Positions 9,033-17,639 of a DNA stretch of 45,684 bases are shown here, in pieces. Positions within the stretch are counted from its first letter, which is position 1, and each line of letters begins with the position of its first letter. The DNA is from CAYRDC01 sp964422925 (GTDB lineage: Bacteria; Bacteroidota; Bacteroidia; Chitinophagales; S012-47), in contig CAYRDC010000019.1 in the NCBI GenBank assembly GCA_964422925.1, positions 1-45,684 on the forward strand. The letters are read 5' to 3'. The notes below the pieces were generated by a model. That model was not told the origin of the DNA. It did no database searches and saw nothing but the letters and a program-made list of their open reading frames with translations. The position numbers were made by a program, and so were the translations under genes.

Positions 9033-10079
9033 ATGGGAAAAACTATATTAACTATCAGATTTTCAGCGGTTTTGGCTGTATTCTTATGGTTTTCCGGACA
9101 ACCGGTTTTGGCTACTGAAAATACCGCTGAAATGACGGCTGAAACCCACGAGGAAGAGTCGTTCAATTTCGGGGAAACCCTGCTGCACCACGTCAAGGAT
9201 TCCTACGAGTGGCATTTCTTCTCCACCGGGAGCATCCGCGCTGCCATTGACCTGCCCATTATGGCTTGGACACCGGGCGAAGGGCTGGTATTCTTTTCAT
9301 CCGCGAAACTGAAAGGCGGGCATGCCTACAAGGGCTTTGTGCTGCACCATGGCAAGCTGGAGCGCGAGGACGGCAAGTGGTTCCTGAACCTCTCGCTCAC
9401 CAAAGTGGTTTGCTCCATGCTGATAAGCTTAGCCCTGTTATTGTGGATTTTCATTGGCGTGGCCCGCAAGTATAAAAACCGTGAATCGGAGGCCCCTCAC
9501 GGATTCCAGGCTTTTATCGAGCCGTTGGTTTTGTTTATTCGCGATGAAGTGGTTTACCCGATCCTTGGCGAAAAATCAGATCGCTACCTGCCATACCTGC
9601 TTACTGTATTTTTCTTCATCTGGATCAATAACCTGTTGGGATTATTGCCCGGCTCGGGAAATGTTACCGGAAATATAGCCGTCACCGGTACGCTGGCAGC
9701 TTTTACCTTTTTGATTGTTAATTTCAGCGGCAATAAACATTACTGGCAACACATTTTCGCGCCACCCGGAGTACCCGTTTACTTGTATCCGATCATGTGG
9801 ATAGTAGAGATCATGGGTATCTTCACCAAACCTTTCGCGTTAATGATTCGTTTGTTTGCCAACATCCTGGCGGGGCATATGATTATCCTGACCGTTATCG
9901 GGTTAATTTTCATTTTTGGGCAATTGCATCCGGCCGTGGGTTGGGGCATGTCCGTAATGTCAGTACCTTTTGCGGTGTTTATGATGAGCCTGGAATTGCT
10001 GGTAGCCGCTTTGCAGGCTTATATTTTTACGATATTGTCAGCCCTTTTCATTGGCCAGGCCATTGAAGAGAGTCATTAA
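9033..10079 (+). CDS. atpB: ATP synthase F0 subunit a
   Basis: Subunit a forms the proton half-channels of the F0 motor. The 348-residue protein begins with a signal-peptide-like segment (MGKTILTIRFSAVLAVFLWF..) and a periplasmic stretch of about 100 residues rich in Glu and His, as is usual in Bacteroidota subunit a. Membrane helices follow, including the essential arginine in FALMIRLFANILAGH. The ATG at 9033 is preferred to a TTG at 9009 because it begins the signal sequence. It is the first gene of atpBEFHAG; no atpI is found between it and the preceding terminator, and the N-terminal extension makes it longer than the E. coli protein (271 aa). Confidence 0.95.
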   Translation: MGKTILTIRFSAVLAVFLWFSGQPVLATENTAEMTAETHEEESFNFGETLLHHVKDSYEWHFFSTGSIRAAIDLPIMAWTPGEGLVFFSSAKLKGGHAYKGFVLHHGKLEREDGKWFLNLSLTKVVCSMLISLALLLWIFIGVARKYKNRESEAPHGFQAFIEPLVLFIRDEVVYPILGEKSDRYLPYLLTVFFFIWINNLLGLLPGSGNVTGNIAVTGTLAAFTFLIVNFSGNKHYWQHIFAPPGVPVYLYPIMWIVEIMGIFTKPFALMIRLFANILAGHMIILTVIGLIFIFGQLHPAVGWGMSVMSVPFAVFMMSLELLVAALQAYIFTILSALFIGQAIEESH

Positions 10080-10109
10080 AGATTTTTATTTACAGTCAAA
10101 ACCAAATTT

Positions 10110-10358
10110 ATGATGGATTTGATGAACATTTTGCTGGCAGTGCCAGCAGCAGCTTGGGGAGCCGGACTCGGAGCCGGGCTGGCCGCTATCGGTGCCGGAT
10201 TGGGCATCGGCAGCATAGGTAAAGGCTCTGTGGAATCAGTGGCCCGCCAGCCGGAAGCTTCAGGCGACATTCGGGGTAACATGATTATCACTGCTGCCCT
10301 GATTGAGGGAGTAGCCCTCTTTGCCGTCCTGACCTGTATTTTGATTCTGGTTCTTTAG
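10110..10358 (+). CDS. atpE: ATP synthase F0 subunit c
   Basis: The 82-residue proteolipid has two membrane helices. Helix 1 is Gly/Ala-rich (GAGLGAGLAAIGAGLGIG), the polar loop contains RQPE (46-49), and helix 2 carries the ion-binding acid Glu66 in AALIEGVALF. Helix 1 lacks the glutamine typical of sodium-coupled c subunits, so a proton-driven ring is inferred. The start could be either of two adjacent ATG codons at 10110 and 10113. It is followed by a 76-base gap with no gene before atpF. Confidence 0.96.
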   Translation: MMDLMNILLAVPAAAWGAGLGAGLAAIGAGLGIGSIGKGSVESVARQPEASGDIRGNMIITAALIEGVALFAVLTCILILVL

Positions 10359-10434
10359 AAAAGCCAAGTATCCTGTCCCTGGTGAATTGGCCGGGGGCAG
10401 GTACTTCATTTTGAAAACCACTAAACCCGGATAA

Positions 10435-10929
10435 ATGGACTTGTTGTTACCTGAATTGGGATTGATTGTTTGGCAGACCCTGGCCTTTCTGATCCTGCTG
10501 TTCCTGTTAACCCGTTTTGCGTGGAAACCTATTATCGGTGCCGTCAGAAGCCGGGAACAAAGAATCGATGAAGCGCTGAAAACAGCCGAAAAAGCCAGGG
10601 CTGAAATGCAGGCTCTTAAAGCTGACAATGAAAAATTGCTGAATGAAGCCCGCGAGGAAAGAAACCGTATTTTGCGGGAGGCCAAGGAAGCCGGTGAAAG
10701 AATCATAACCGATGCCCGTGAGCAGGCGCGCGAACAAGCCCGTAAAATTGCTGAAGAAGCCAAAAGAGAAATTGAAAATCAAAAACAAAGCGCTCTGGCA
10801 GCCATAAAAAGCGAGTCTGCCCGGCTGGCGGTGGATATTGCTGAAAAACTATTGAAGAGGGAATTGCAGGACAAGGCAAACCAGGAAGCCTACCTGAAAG
10901 ATTTGCTTGACCATATTGACCTGAATTAG
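10435..10929 (+). CDS. atpF: ATP synthase F0 subunit b
   Basis: The 164-residue protein forms the peripheral stalk. An N-terminal membrane helix (LGLIVWQTLAFLILLFLLTRFAW, about residues 8-30 by position) is followed by a long charged, Ala/Glu/Lys/Arg-rich helix from about 40 to 150, expected to dimerise as a coiled coil. Length and architecture are standard. Only 7 bases separate it from atpH. Confidence 0.95.
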   Translation: MDLLLPELGLIVWQTLAFLILLFLLTRFAWKPIIGAVRSREQRIDEALKTAEKARAEMQALKADNEKLLNEAREERNRILREAKEAGERIITDAREQAREQARKIAEEAKREIENQKQSALAAIKSESARLAVDIAEKLLKRELQDKANQEAYLKDLLDHIDLN

Positions 10930-10936
10930 GAATACA

Positions 10937-11476
10937 ATGTCGGTTCAAAGAATAGCACACCGCTACGCGAAATCTATAATTGATCTGGCCAGAGAGCAAA
11001 ACCGGCTGGAGGATATCAACCGGGATATGCGCCTGCTGGATAAAACTATTGAAGCCAGCAGGGATTTGTATCTGCTGCTGCAATCTCCCATCATTCATGT
11101 AGATAAAAAACAAGCGGTTATAGACCTGATCTTCCGGGACAAACTGCAGGATATGACCCTTCTGTTTATCCATATCGCCATTCGCAAGAGGCGGGAACCT
11201 TTGCTGAATGAAATCTGCAAGGCATTTATCAGGCAATATAACATCCTGAAGAGCATTGAAACAGCCAAACTGATTACGGCAGCACCGGTTGAGGAGGAAG
11301 TGATTGAAGATATCAGCCTGAAACTCAAGAAGGCGCTCAATAAGGAAAAAGTGGAACTGGCCACTGAGGTAGATGAAAAGCTGATTGGTGGTTTTATTTT
11401 ACAATTTGAAAACAAGCAATTGGATGCCAGCCTGCGTCATCAACTGGACGAAGTGGCTAAATCATTAAAACAATAA
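10937..11476 (+). CDS. atpH: ATP synthase F1 subunit delta
   Basis: Delta joins the peripheral stalk to the top of the alpha/beta hexamer. The 179-residue protein has the family N-terminal helical domain (RIAHRYAKSIIDLAREQN) and the C-terminal conserved VDEKLIGGFILQFENKQLDASLRHQL region. Position between atpF and atpA is canonical. Confidence 0.95.
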   Translation: MSVQRIAHRYAKSIIDLAREQNRLEDINRDMRLLDKTIEASRDLYLLLQSPIIHVDKKQAVIDLIFRDKLQDMTLLFIHIAIRKRREPLLNEICKAFIRQYNILKSIETAKLITAAPVEEEVIEDISLKLKKALNKEKVELATEVDEKLIGGFILQFENKQLDASLRHQLDEVAKSLKQ

Positions 11477-11488
11477 AAACCCGTAAAG

Positions 11489-13081
11489 ATGGTAGATGTA
11501 AAACCGGATGAAATTTCGGCTATTCTCAGGCAGCAACTGGCCGGATACAGAACAGAAGCTGAGCTGGAAGAAATAGGAACCGTTCTGCAGGTAGGGGATG
11601 GTATAGCTCGTGTCTACGGTTTGAATAATGCCAAAGCCGGTGAACTGGTAGAATTTGAAAACGGTATTCAGGCTGTGGTTTTGAACCTGGAGGAAGATAA
11701 TGTCGGTGTGGTATTGATGGGCAGTTCGGAAGAAATCAAGGAAGGCGATACGGTAAAGCGCACCGGGCGGATTGCCTCCATAATGGCCGGTGAAGCCATG
11801 CTGGGACGGGTAGTGAATCCTTTGGGTCAGCCCATAGACGGGAAAGGGCCGATCACGGGCGAATTGTATGAAATGCCCATCGAGCGCAAGGCTCCGGGTG
11901 TAATTTTCCGTGAACCGGTTTCCGAACCATTGCAAACGGGTATCAAGGCTATTGACGCCATGATCCCCATCGGTCGCGGACAACGGGAATTGATCATTGG
12001 TGACCGGCAAACCGGGAAAACCGCCATTGCCATCGATACGATTATTAACCAAAGAAGTAACTACGAAAAGGGCGAGCCGGTTTACTGCATCTACGTGGCC
12101 ATCGGGCAAAAAGGCTCCACGGTGGCAAAAATTGCCAAGACCTTGGAGAAATACGGAGCCATGCCTTATACCATCATTGTTTCGGCTACAGCCTCTGATC
12201 CGGCACCGCTGCAGTTTTACGCACCCTACGCGGGATGCGCCATCGGAGAATATTTCCGGGATACGGGACGTCCGGCATTGATCGTATATGACGACTTGTC
12301 GAAGCAGGCGGTATCCTACCGTGAAGTATCTCTGCTGCTCAGGCGGCCTCCCGGCCGGGAAGCCTACCCGGGCGATGTGTTTTACCTGCACTCACGTCTG
12401 CTGGAAAGGGCCGCAAAAATCATCAGCAGCGATGAAGTGGCCGCCAAAATGAACGACCTGCCCGCTTCCATCAAGGACAAGGTAAAAGGTGGCGGTTCGC
12501 TGACAGCCCTGCCCATTATCGAAACCCAGGCAGGTGATGTCTCGGCTTATATCCCGACCAATGTGATTTCCATTACCGATGGACAGATCTTCTTGGAATC
12601 CAACCTGTTTAATTCCGGGGTTCGTCCGGCTATCAACGTAGGTATTTCCGTTTCACGGGTGGGAGGAAATGCCCAGATCAAAGCCATGAAAAAAGTAGCC
12701 GGAACCCTGAAACTCGACCAGGCACAATATCGCGAGCTGGAAGCTTTCGCCAAGTTTGGTTCAGACCTGGATGCCGCCACCAAGGCTGTGCTGGATAAAG
12801 GAGCCCGAAACGTGGAAATTCTGAAACAGCCGCAATACCAGCCGGTACCGGTTGAAAAGCAAATTGCCATTATTTACCTGGGAACCAAAGGGCTGCTGCT
12901 CGACATGCCGGTGGAAAAAGTGCGTGATTTCGAGCAGGAATTCCTCGATCAGCTGGAATCCACGCACCAGGATGTCCTGGATACCCTGCGCTCAGGGGTC
13001 ATCAATGATGAGGTGACTGCAGCGCTCGAAAAAATTGCATCTGATGTGGCATTGAATTACAAGAAAGCGGAAACGGCTTAG
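11489..13081 (+). CDS. atpA: ATP synthase F1 subunit alpha
   Basis: The 530-residue alpha subunit carries the noncatalytic nucleotide sites and supplies the arginine finger to beta. The Walker A motif GDRQTGKT is at residues 171-178, and the ATP synthase alpha/beta signature region contains NVGISVSRVGG with the conserved Arg. The N-terminal beta-barrel domain (about 25-95) and the C-terminal helical domain are complete. The start follows atpH by 12 bases. The beta and epsilon genes are not downstream, which matches the split ATPase loci known from many Bacteroidota. Confidence 0.97.
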   Translation: MVDVKPDEISAILRQQLAGYRTEAELEEIGTVLQVGDGIARVYGLNNAKAGELVEFENGIQAVVLNLEEDNVGVVLMGSSEEIKEGDTVKRTGRIASIMAGEAMLGRVVNPLGQPIDGKGPITGELYEMPIERKAPGVIFREPVSEPLQTGIKAIDAMIPIGRGQRELIIGDRQTGKTAIAIDTIINQRSNYEKGEPVYCIYVAIGQKGSTVAKIAKTLEKYGAMPYTIIVSATASDPAPLQFYAPYAGCAIGEYFRDTGRPALIVYDDLSKQAVSYREVSLLLRRPPGREAYPGDVFYLHSRLLERAAKIISSDEVAAKMNDLPASIKDKVKGGGSLTALPIIETQAGDVSAYIPTNVISITDGQIFLESNLFNSGVRPAINVGISVSRVGGNAQIKAMKKVAGTLKLDQAQYRELEAFAKFGSDLDAATKAVLDKGARNVEILKQPQYQPVPVEKQIAIIYLGTKGLLLDMPVEKVRDFEQEFLDQLESTHQDVLDTLRSGVINDEVTAALEKIASDVALNYKKAETA

Positions 13082-13100
13082 TTAAAAACCTGAATGGGAT

Positions 13101-13985
13101 ATGCCTGCCAAGCTAAAAGAAGTTCGTCTTAGGATTAAATCGGTTATTAGCACACAACAGATCACCAAAGCCATGAAACTGGTGTCTGCTGCCAAGCTGC
13201 GAAAAGCGCAGGATGCCATCTTGCAAATGCGGCCCTATGCCAACCGGATGACCGATATTCTTAGTTCGCTGGTCTCCAATCTGGAGGGAGAACTGGAATT
13301 GCCCCTTGCAGTAGAGCGTCCGGTACAGAACGCAACCATCGTGGTCATGACTTCCGACCGGGGCCTTTGCGGAAGTTTTAACGCCAACCTGATTCGAATG
13401 GCTGAAAAGCGTATTAATGAACTGAAAGCCCAAATCGGACCGGATGGCAAGGTATATATCCTTACAGTAGGCAAACGCGGAAAGGAATATTTCCAGCGGT
13501 ATTTTGAGGATATCAATGCTGATTTCTCCCGGCTGTTCACCCGTTTGAACTATGACGATGCCAATCAACTGGCTGAGTATCTGGCGCAAAGTTTTTTAAC
13601 CGGTGAAAGCGATTTAATCGAAGTGGTTTACAGCCAGTTTAAAAATGCCGCTTCACAGATATTTACCACCGAGCAATATCTGCCGATTCCCAAAATAGAT
13701 GCCGAGGATAAACCGGCTGTGGTTCCCAATTATATTTTCGAACCTGACCGGGACACGCTGATTCATTACCTGATACCCCTGATTCTGAAAACTCGCATGT
13801 ACAGGATGTTGCTCGACAATAATGCTTCAGAACATGGCGCCCGGATGACTTCTATGGACCAGGCCACCGAAAACGCCAATGAATTATTGCGTGAACTGCG
13901 CCTGACTTACAACCGGGCCCGTCAGGATGCCATCACTACCGAACTGAATGAAATTGTCAGTGGTGCGGCTGCCTTGGAAGGATAA
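13101..13985 (+). CDS. atpG: ATP synthase F1 subunit gamma
   Basis: Gamma is the central rotor shaft. The 294-residue protein has the N-terminal helix MPAKLKEVRLRIKSV followed by STQQITKAMKLVSAAKLRKAQ, the Rossmann-like middle (VVMTSDRGLCGSFNANL), and the conserved C-terminal helix with MTSMDQATENANELL and YNRARQDAITTELNEI. It ends the ATPase operon here; scpB starts 78 bases later. No clear terminator lies between them, so some read-through into scpB is possible. Confidence 0.96.
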   Translation: MPAKLKEVRLRIKSVISTQQITKAMKLVSAAKLRKAQDAILQMRPYANRMTDILSSLVSNLEGELELPLAVERPVQNATIVVMTSDRGLCGSFNANLIRMAEKRINELKAQIGPDGKVYILTVGKRGKEYFQRYFEDINADFSRLFTRLNYDDANQLAEYLAQSFLTGESDLIEVVYSQFKNAASQIFTTEQYLPIPKIDAEDKPAVVPNYIFEPDRDTLIHYLIPLILKTRMYRMLLDNNASEHGARMTSMDQATENANELLRELRLTYNRARQDAITTELNEIVSGAAALEG

Positions 13986-14063
13986 TTTTGGATAAATTTT
14001 CATTTTCCCTGCTTCCCTCTGTCCAGGGAATGTGCCTGCCATTTGTTAATTTCACATAAGCAG

Positions 14064-14630
14064 ATGGAAAATCTCGAGCGAATTATAGAAGCCCTCATTT
14101 TTAGCAGCGATAAACCGGTAGGCCTGCAGGAGCTGATCAATGTACTTACCCGGCTGGCCGGAGCGGACGAATTCATTGAAACGGCCACCATTGAAAAGGC
14201 GCTAGCATCGCTCACCCAGCGATACGCATCCAATGACTATGCCTTCAGCCTGGAAAAAAGTGGCGGGGGCTACCAGTTTCTTTCCAAACCGGATTATCAT
14301 GAGGCCATTCACCTTCTCATTGACCAGCGGTCTAAAAAAAGATTGTCTGCCCAGGCGCTGGAAACCTTGTCGATCATAGCCTATAAGCAGCCCATTACCA
14401 AAAGTGAAATTGAACGGATCCGTGGGGTGAATTGCGATTATACCTTGAACAAATTGCTCGACCGGGGGTTGATCCTGATAGCCGGGCGCGATAAATCACC
14501 CGGTCGCCCGATTCTCTACACGACCAGCGACACTTTCATGGACTATTTCGGTATTAATTCGGTGGATGATCTGCCCCGGTTAAAAGACATACACGAACTG
14601 GAAAATGTCATAGGTGAGCCGGATAACTGA
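14064..14630 (+). CDS. scpB: Segregation and condensation protein B
   Basis: ScpB is the winged-helix kleisin-interacting subunit of the SMC-ScpA-ScpB chromosome condensin. The 188-residue protein has the family blocks LERIIEALIFSSDKPV at the N-terminus, then SAQALETLSIIAYKQPITKSEIERIRGVNCDYTL and GRDKSPGRPILYTTSDTFMDYFGI. The ATG at 14064 is chosen over a TTG at 14043 because it fits family starts. Its stop codon directly abuts the stop of the convergent gene (TGA then TCA). Confidence 0.93.
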   Translation: MENLERIIEALIFSSDKPVGLQELINVLTRLAGADEFIETATIEKALASLTQRYASNDYAFSLEKSGGGYQFLSKPDYHEAIHLLIDQRSKKRLSAQALETLSIIAYKQPITKSEIERIRGVNCDYTLNKLLDRGLILIAGRDKSPGRPILYTTSDTFMDYFGINSVDDLPRLKDIHELENVIGEPDN

Positions 14631-15410
14631 TCAACAGCCCCGAAAACGGGGTTTTCTTTTTTGCAGGAACGCTTCCACGCCTTTGCGGTAATCTTCCGTA
14701 CGGCCCGCGATCTCCTGACAATACGCTTCATATTCCAGCATGGTTTCCAGGTCGGAAACAGCTGCTTTATTCAGCATTTTTTTGATAAGTCCGATGGCTA
14801 TGGTAGGAGCCTTGGCGAAATTGGCGACCACTTCCTCCACTGCATTATCAAGTTCTTCCGGAGCGACCACCCGGTTAACCAGTCCCCATTCCAGGGCTTC
14901 CGAAGCGCTAAGTTTCCGGCCGGTGGCGGCCAATTCAAATGCGCGGGCGTAGCCCGTTGCCCGCATCAGGAACCAGGAAGAACCTGAATCAAGAACCAGG
15001 CCGATGTTGACAAATACCTCAATCAGAGATGCCTTCTCTGAGGCTATGATCATATCGCAGGCGAGTGCCAGGGAACAACCCGCACCTGCGGCTACTCCAT
15101 TCAGCCGGGCAATAACCGGCTTGGGCATTCCGCAGATGGCGCGGATAATGGGATTGTACCGTTTCCTTACCGATTCGCCCAGGCTGCGGTCGGCTGATCC
15201 GGCAATGGCTTTTAAGTCCTGCCCTGAACAAAATGCTTTGCCGGCTCCGGTAATAACCACCACCCTCACCTCTTTATCCCGGCTAACGCTTTTCAGTGCA
15301 TCCTGAAGTTCATAGCTCAGAGTATCATCAAAAGCATTATAAACATCCGGGCGGTTTAAGGTCAGCGTAGCTATGCCGTCTTTCTTTTCGAGCAAGAGTG
15401 TTTGATACAT
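14631..15410 (-). CDS. Enoyl-CoA hydratase/isomerase, PaaG-like
   Basis: The 259-residue crotonase-fold enzyme probably isomerises or hydrates an acyl-CoA. Oxyanion-hole segments are FCSGQDL (about 60-66) and GVAAGAGCSLA (105-115). The catalytic pair of true enoyl-CoA hydratases is replaced by the PaaG-type arrangement, with Asp141 in LVLDSGSSWFL, as in the oxepin-forming 1,2-epoxyphenylacetyl-CoA isomerase. No other phenylacetate gene is nearby, so the exact substrate is open and it could serve beta-oxidation of unusual acyl chains. The basic C-terminus KKRKPRFRGC is encoded by the scpB terminator bases. It lies 12 bases after the upstream membrane protein gene and may be co-transcribed with rpoN. 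Confidence 0.82.
   Translation of the reverse strand: MYQTLLLEKKDGIATLTLNRPDVYNAFDDTLSYELQDALKSVSRDKEVRVVVITGAGKAFCSGQDLKAIAGSADRSLGESVRKRYNPIIRAICGMPKPVIARLNGVAAGAGCSLALACDMIIASEKASLIEVFVNIGLVLDSGSSWFLMRATGYARAFELAATGRKLSASEALEWGLVNRVVAPEELDNAVEEVVANFAKAPTIAIGLIKKMLNKAAVSDLETMLEYEAYCQEIAGRTEDYRKGVEAFLQKRKPRFRGC
14638..14662 (+). terminator. scpB terminator lying inside the end of the convergent gene
   Basis: CCCCG-AAAA-CGGGG followed by TTTTCTTTTTT forms a typical intrinsic terminator for scpB. The whole element lies within the last 11 codons of the opposing hydratase gene, so the same bases also encode its Lys/Arg-rich tail. Confidence 0.75.
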
Positions 15411-15422
15411 GATTCATGGATT

Positions 15423-16037
15423 TTAGAAAATCATTTGCAAGGCAGCCAGGGCGCTGAACAGCCCTACCAGGTATCCGCTGTAAATTTCTTTTTCCTGGTG
15501 TTTTTGCAGCATTAATCTCGCGGATCCGGCTATTCCTGCCAGCAGGATCACCAGTATCAGCATCCACTCAAGGTTCAACCCCGACAAGGGAATCAGGCCG
15601 AGCACCAGGCCGGCCAGCAAGCCCCAGCCAGTGGCATGCAGGCTGATTTTATGTACCAGAACTGTTGCAAGAAAAGCAAGCACTGCACTTAAGGCAGCCC
15701 CCATGGTAAGCACTTCCACTATCGGATGTGTTGTTGAATCAAAATGAAACGAAACCCAGGTCCAGATATAAAAAAATTGAAGCAGAATTAACGGTATAAT
15801 CCGTTGTTTCCGGTCTTCCAGTTGAAAACTGCGTGTAAATCCCAGGGCTGCCAGCAGAAACATGGCAAATACGGGGAACAATACCATATTGATAAGTATC
15901 CTGAGAACAATCCTCTCTCCGGGATAGGGCAGGAATTGAAAAATTTCCGGAAAAGCAGCGAATATGATCCCGACCCCCAGGAGAGGTATAAAAACGGGAT
16001 GCAGGATGAATGAAGAAACTCGGGCAAAATTTTTCAT
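15423..16037 (-). CDS. Conserved integral membrane protein next to rpoN
   Basis: The 204-residue protein has about six hydrophobic segments (for example FILHPVFIPLLGVGIIF, LINMVLFPVFAMFLLAALGF, and two C-terminal Gly/Leu-rich helices). A conserved polar stretch, TRSFQLEDRKQRIIPL, lies between helices 2 and 3. I considered a PAP2 phosphatase relationship but do not see the KxxxxxxRP or PSGH motifs, so no enzyme activity is claimed. The ATG at 16037 starts MKNFARVSSF; an upstream in-frame start would overlap rpoN. It begins 4 bases after the rpoN stop codon and is likely co-transcribed. Confidence 0.7.
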   Translation of the reverse strand: MKNFARVSSFILHPVFIPLLGVGIIFAAFPEIFQFLPYPGERIVLRILINMVLFPVFAMFLLAALGFTRSFQLEDRKQRIIPLILLQFFYIWTWVSFHFDSTTHPIVEVLTMGAALSAVLAFLATVLVHKISLHATGWGLLAGLVLGLIPLSGLNLEWMLILVILLAGIAGSARLMLQKHQEKEIYSGYLVGLFSALAALQMIF

Positions 16038-16041
16038 AGAC

Positions 16042-17505
16042 TTACAATTGTTTGCGAAGACGGGCCACGGGGATATTGAGCTGCTCCCGGTATTTGGCAA
16101 CGGTCCGCCTGGCGATATGATAGCCTTTTTTCTGTAGTTCTTCCATTAATTTCTGATCGCTCAGGGGTTTTCTTTTGTCTTCATTTTCAATCAGCGTAGT
16201 CAGAATTTTTTTCACTTCACGGGTTGACACTTCTTCCCCGCTGTCAGTGGTCAGGCTTTCAGAAAAGAAATATTTCAACGGAAAGGTACCAAATTCTGTT
16301 TGTACGTATTTGCTGTTTGCCACCCGGGACACTGTGGAGATATCCATACCTATTTTATCGGCAATGTCTTTCAGGATCATGGGTTTGATCAGGGTTTCGT
16401 CCCCGGTCAGGAAAAAATCATATTGATAGACCATTATGGCGTGCATGGTCTTGTATAAAGTTTGTTGCCGCTGGCGGATGGCATCGATAAACCATTTGGC
16501 AGAGTCGATCTTCTGCTTGATAAACATGATCGCTTCTTTTTGTTTTTTCCCGGGTTTTTTGGTTTTGCTGTATTGTTCCAGCATGTCGCGAAAGGCCGGG
16601 CTGACACGCAGGTCTGGGGCATTTCGGTTATTGAGAGTAAGTTCCAGTTGCCCGTCATTGTTGGTGATGATGAAATCCGGCACGATGTATTGGTTGTTCC
16701 GGCTGGATTCTGCAGCTGCCCCTCCCGGCTTGGGGTTCAGCTTCAGGATTTCATCCAAGGCTTCTTTCAATTCATCTTCACTGATTTTCAAATTCTTCTG
16801 AAGCTTTTCGTAATGTTTTTTCGCGAAAGCATCAAAGTGTTTTTCAAGGATTTCCAAAGCAGTTTTTACTGCTTTGGTTTGATGCTTTCTTTCCAGTTGC
16901 AGTATCAGGCATTCCCTCAAATCTCTTGCCCCGACCCCTGGTGGATCCAGGCTTTGCACGATTTCCAGGATTTCTTCCAGCTCTCCGGGTTTAGCCATAA
17001 TATTTTGGGAAAAGGCCAGGTCATCTTCTATGGACAGTAAATCCCGGTGCAGGTATCCATCATTGCTGATACTCCCAATAATTTGCTCGGCAATTTTCCT
17101 CTGGCGCTCATTCAGATTCAGCATACCAAGCTGCTGCATAAGGTTCTCATGAAAAGTGCGGGTTACGCGAATCGGAATGGATTTTTCTTCATCGTCCGGA
17201 GAATAATTATAGGATTTGAGTTTATAATCCGCAATATCGTCATCCCTAAGATATTCACTGAGATCCAGGTCATCATTCAGATCCTGGTTTTCTTCTTTAC
17301 TTTCCTCAGTTTTCTCCTCATCCCAGGCTTCCGGTTCTGTCTCAGTCAATGCATTGTTTTCCATTTCCAGGGCCGGATTTGCTTCCAGTTCTTCCTTGAT
17401 GCGCTGCTCCAGATTGGCGGTAGGTATCTGCAGCATTTTCATCAACTGAATTTGCTGAGGCGATAATTTCTGGATTTGCTTCTGTGTAAGCCGCTGTTTA
17501 AGCAT
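16042..17505 (-). CDS. rpoN: RNA polymerase sigma-54 factor
   Basis: Sigma-54 directs RNA polymerase to -24/-12 promoters that need AAA+ activators. The 487-residue protein starts with the Gln/Leu-rich activator-interacting region I (LKQRLTQKQIQKLSPQQIQ), has an acidic region II (residues about 60-105, rich in Glu/Asp), a core-binding region, and ends with the RpoN box ARRTVAKYRE. The ATG at 17505 gives the usual beginning; 16 further in-frame codons upstream do not resemble the family. It is divergent from asnS. No sigma-54 activator gene is in the window. Confidence 0.95.
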   Translation of the reverse strand: MLKQRLTQKQIQKLSPQQIQLMKMLQIPTANLEQRIKEELEANPALEMENNALTETEPEAWDEEKTEESKEENQDLNDDLDLSEYLRDDDIADYKLKSYNYSPDDEEKSIPIRVTRTFHENLMQQLGMLNLNERQRKIAEQIIGSISNDGYLHRDLLSIEDDLAFSQNIMAKPGELEEILEIVQSLDPPGVGARDLRECLILQLERKHQTKAVKTALEILEKHFDAFAKKHYEKLQKNLKISEDELKEALDEILKLNPKPGGAAAESSRNNQYIVPDFIITNNDGQLELTLNNRNAPDLRVSPAFRDMLEQYSKTKKPGKKQKEAIMFIKQKIDSAKWFIDAIRQRQQTLYKTMHAIMVYQYDFFLTGDETLIKPMILKDIADKIGMDISTVSRVANSKYVQTEFGTFPLKYFFSESLTTDSGEEVSTREVKKILTTLIENEDKRKPLSDQKLMEELQKKGYHIARRTVAKYREQLNIPVARLRKQL

Positions 17506-17605
17506 AATCTGCTGTAAAATTAAGACTTCCGGTTCGCTTTGTCTATTTAGCAACCCGGAAAGGAATCCTGAAGTGACCTTTCGCTGGTTAATGTTAAATT
17601 CCTTG

Positions 17606-17613
17606 TAAATTTG
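17606..17613 (+). promoter_or_regulatory. Putative -7 element for asnS
   Basis: TAAATTTG is an exact TAnnTTTG match 26 bases before the asnS ATG, in the divergent rpoN-asnS region. The -33 region (TTTCG near 17579-17583) is only a partial match. Confidence 0.4.
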
Positions 17614-17639
17614 CTGCCTGTTCTGAGCAAAGCGGTTCC

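Noticed and set aside
11465..12391. 308-codon open frame on the minus strand
   Set aside because: It is antisense to atpA and has no independent support.
15423..16037. Naming the membrane protein beside rpoN as a PAP2 phosphatase
   Set aside because: The expected phosphatase motifs are not visible.
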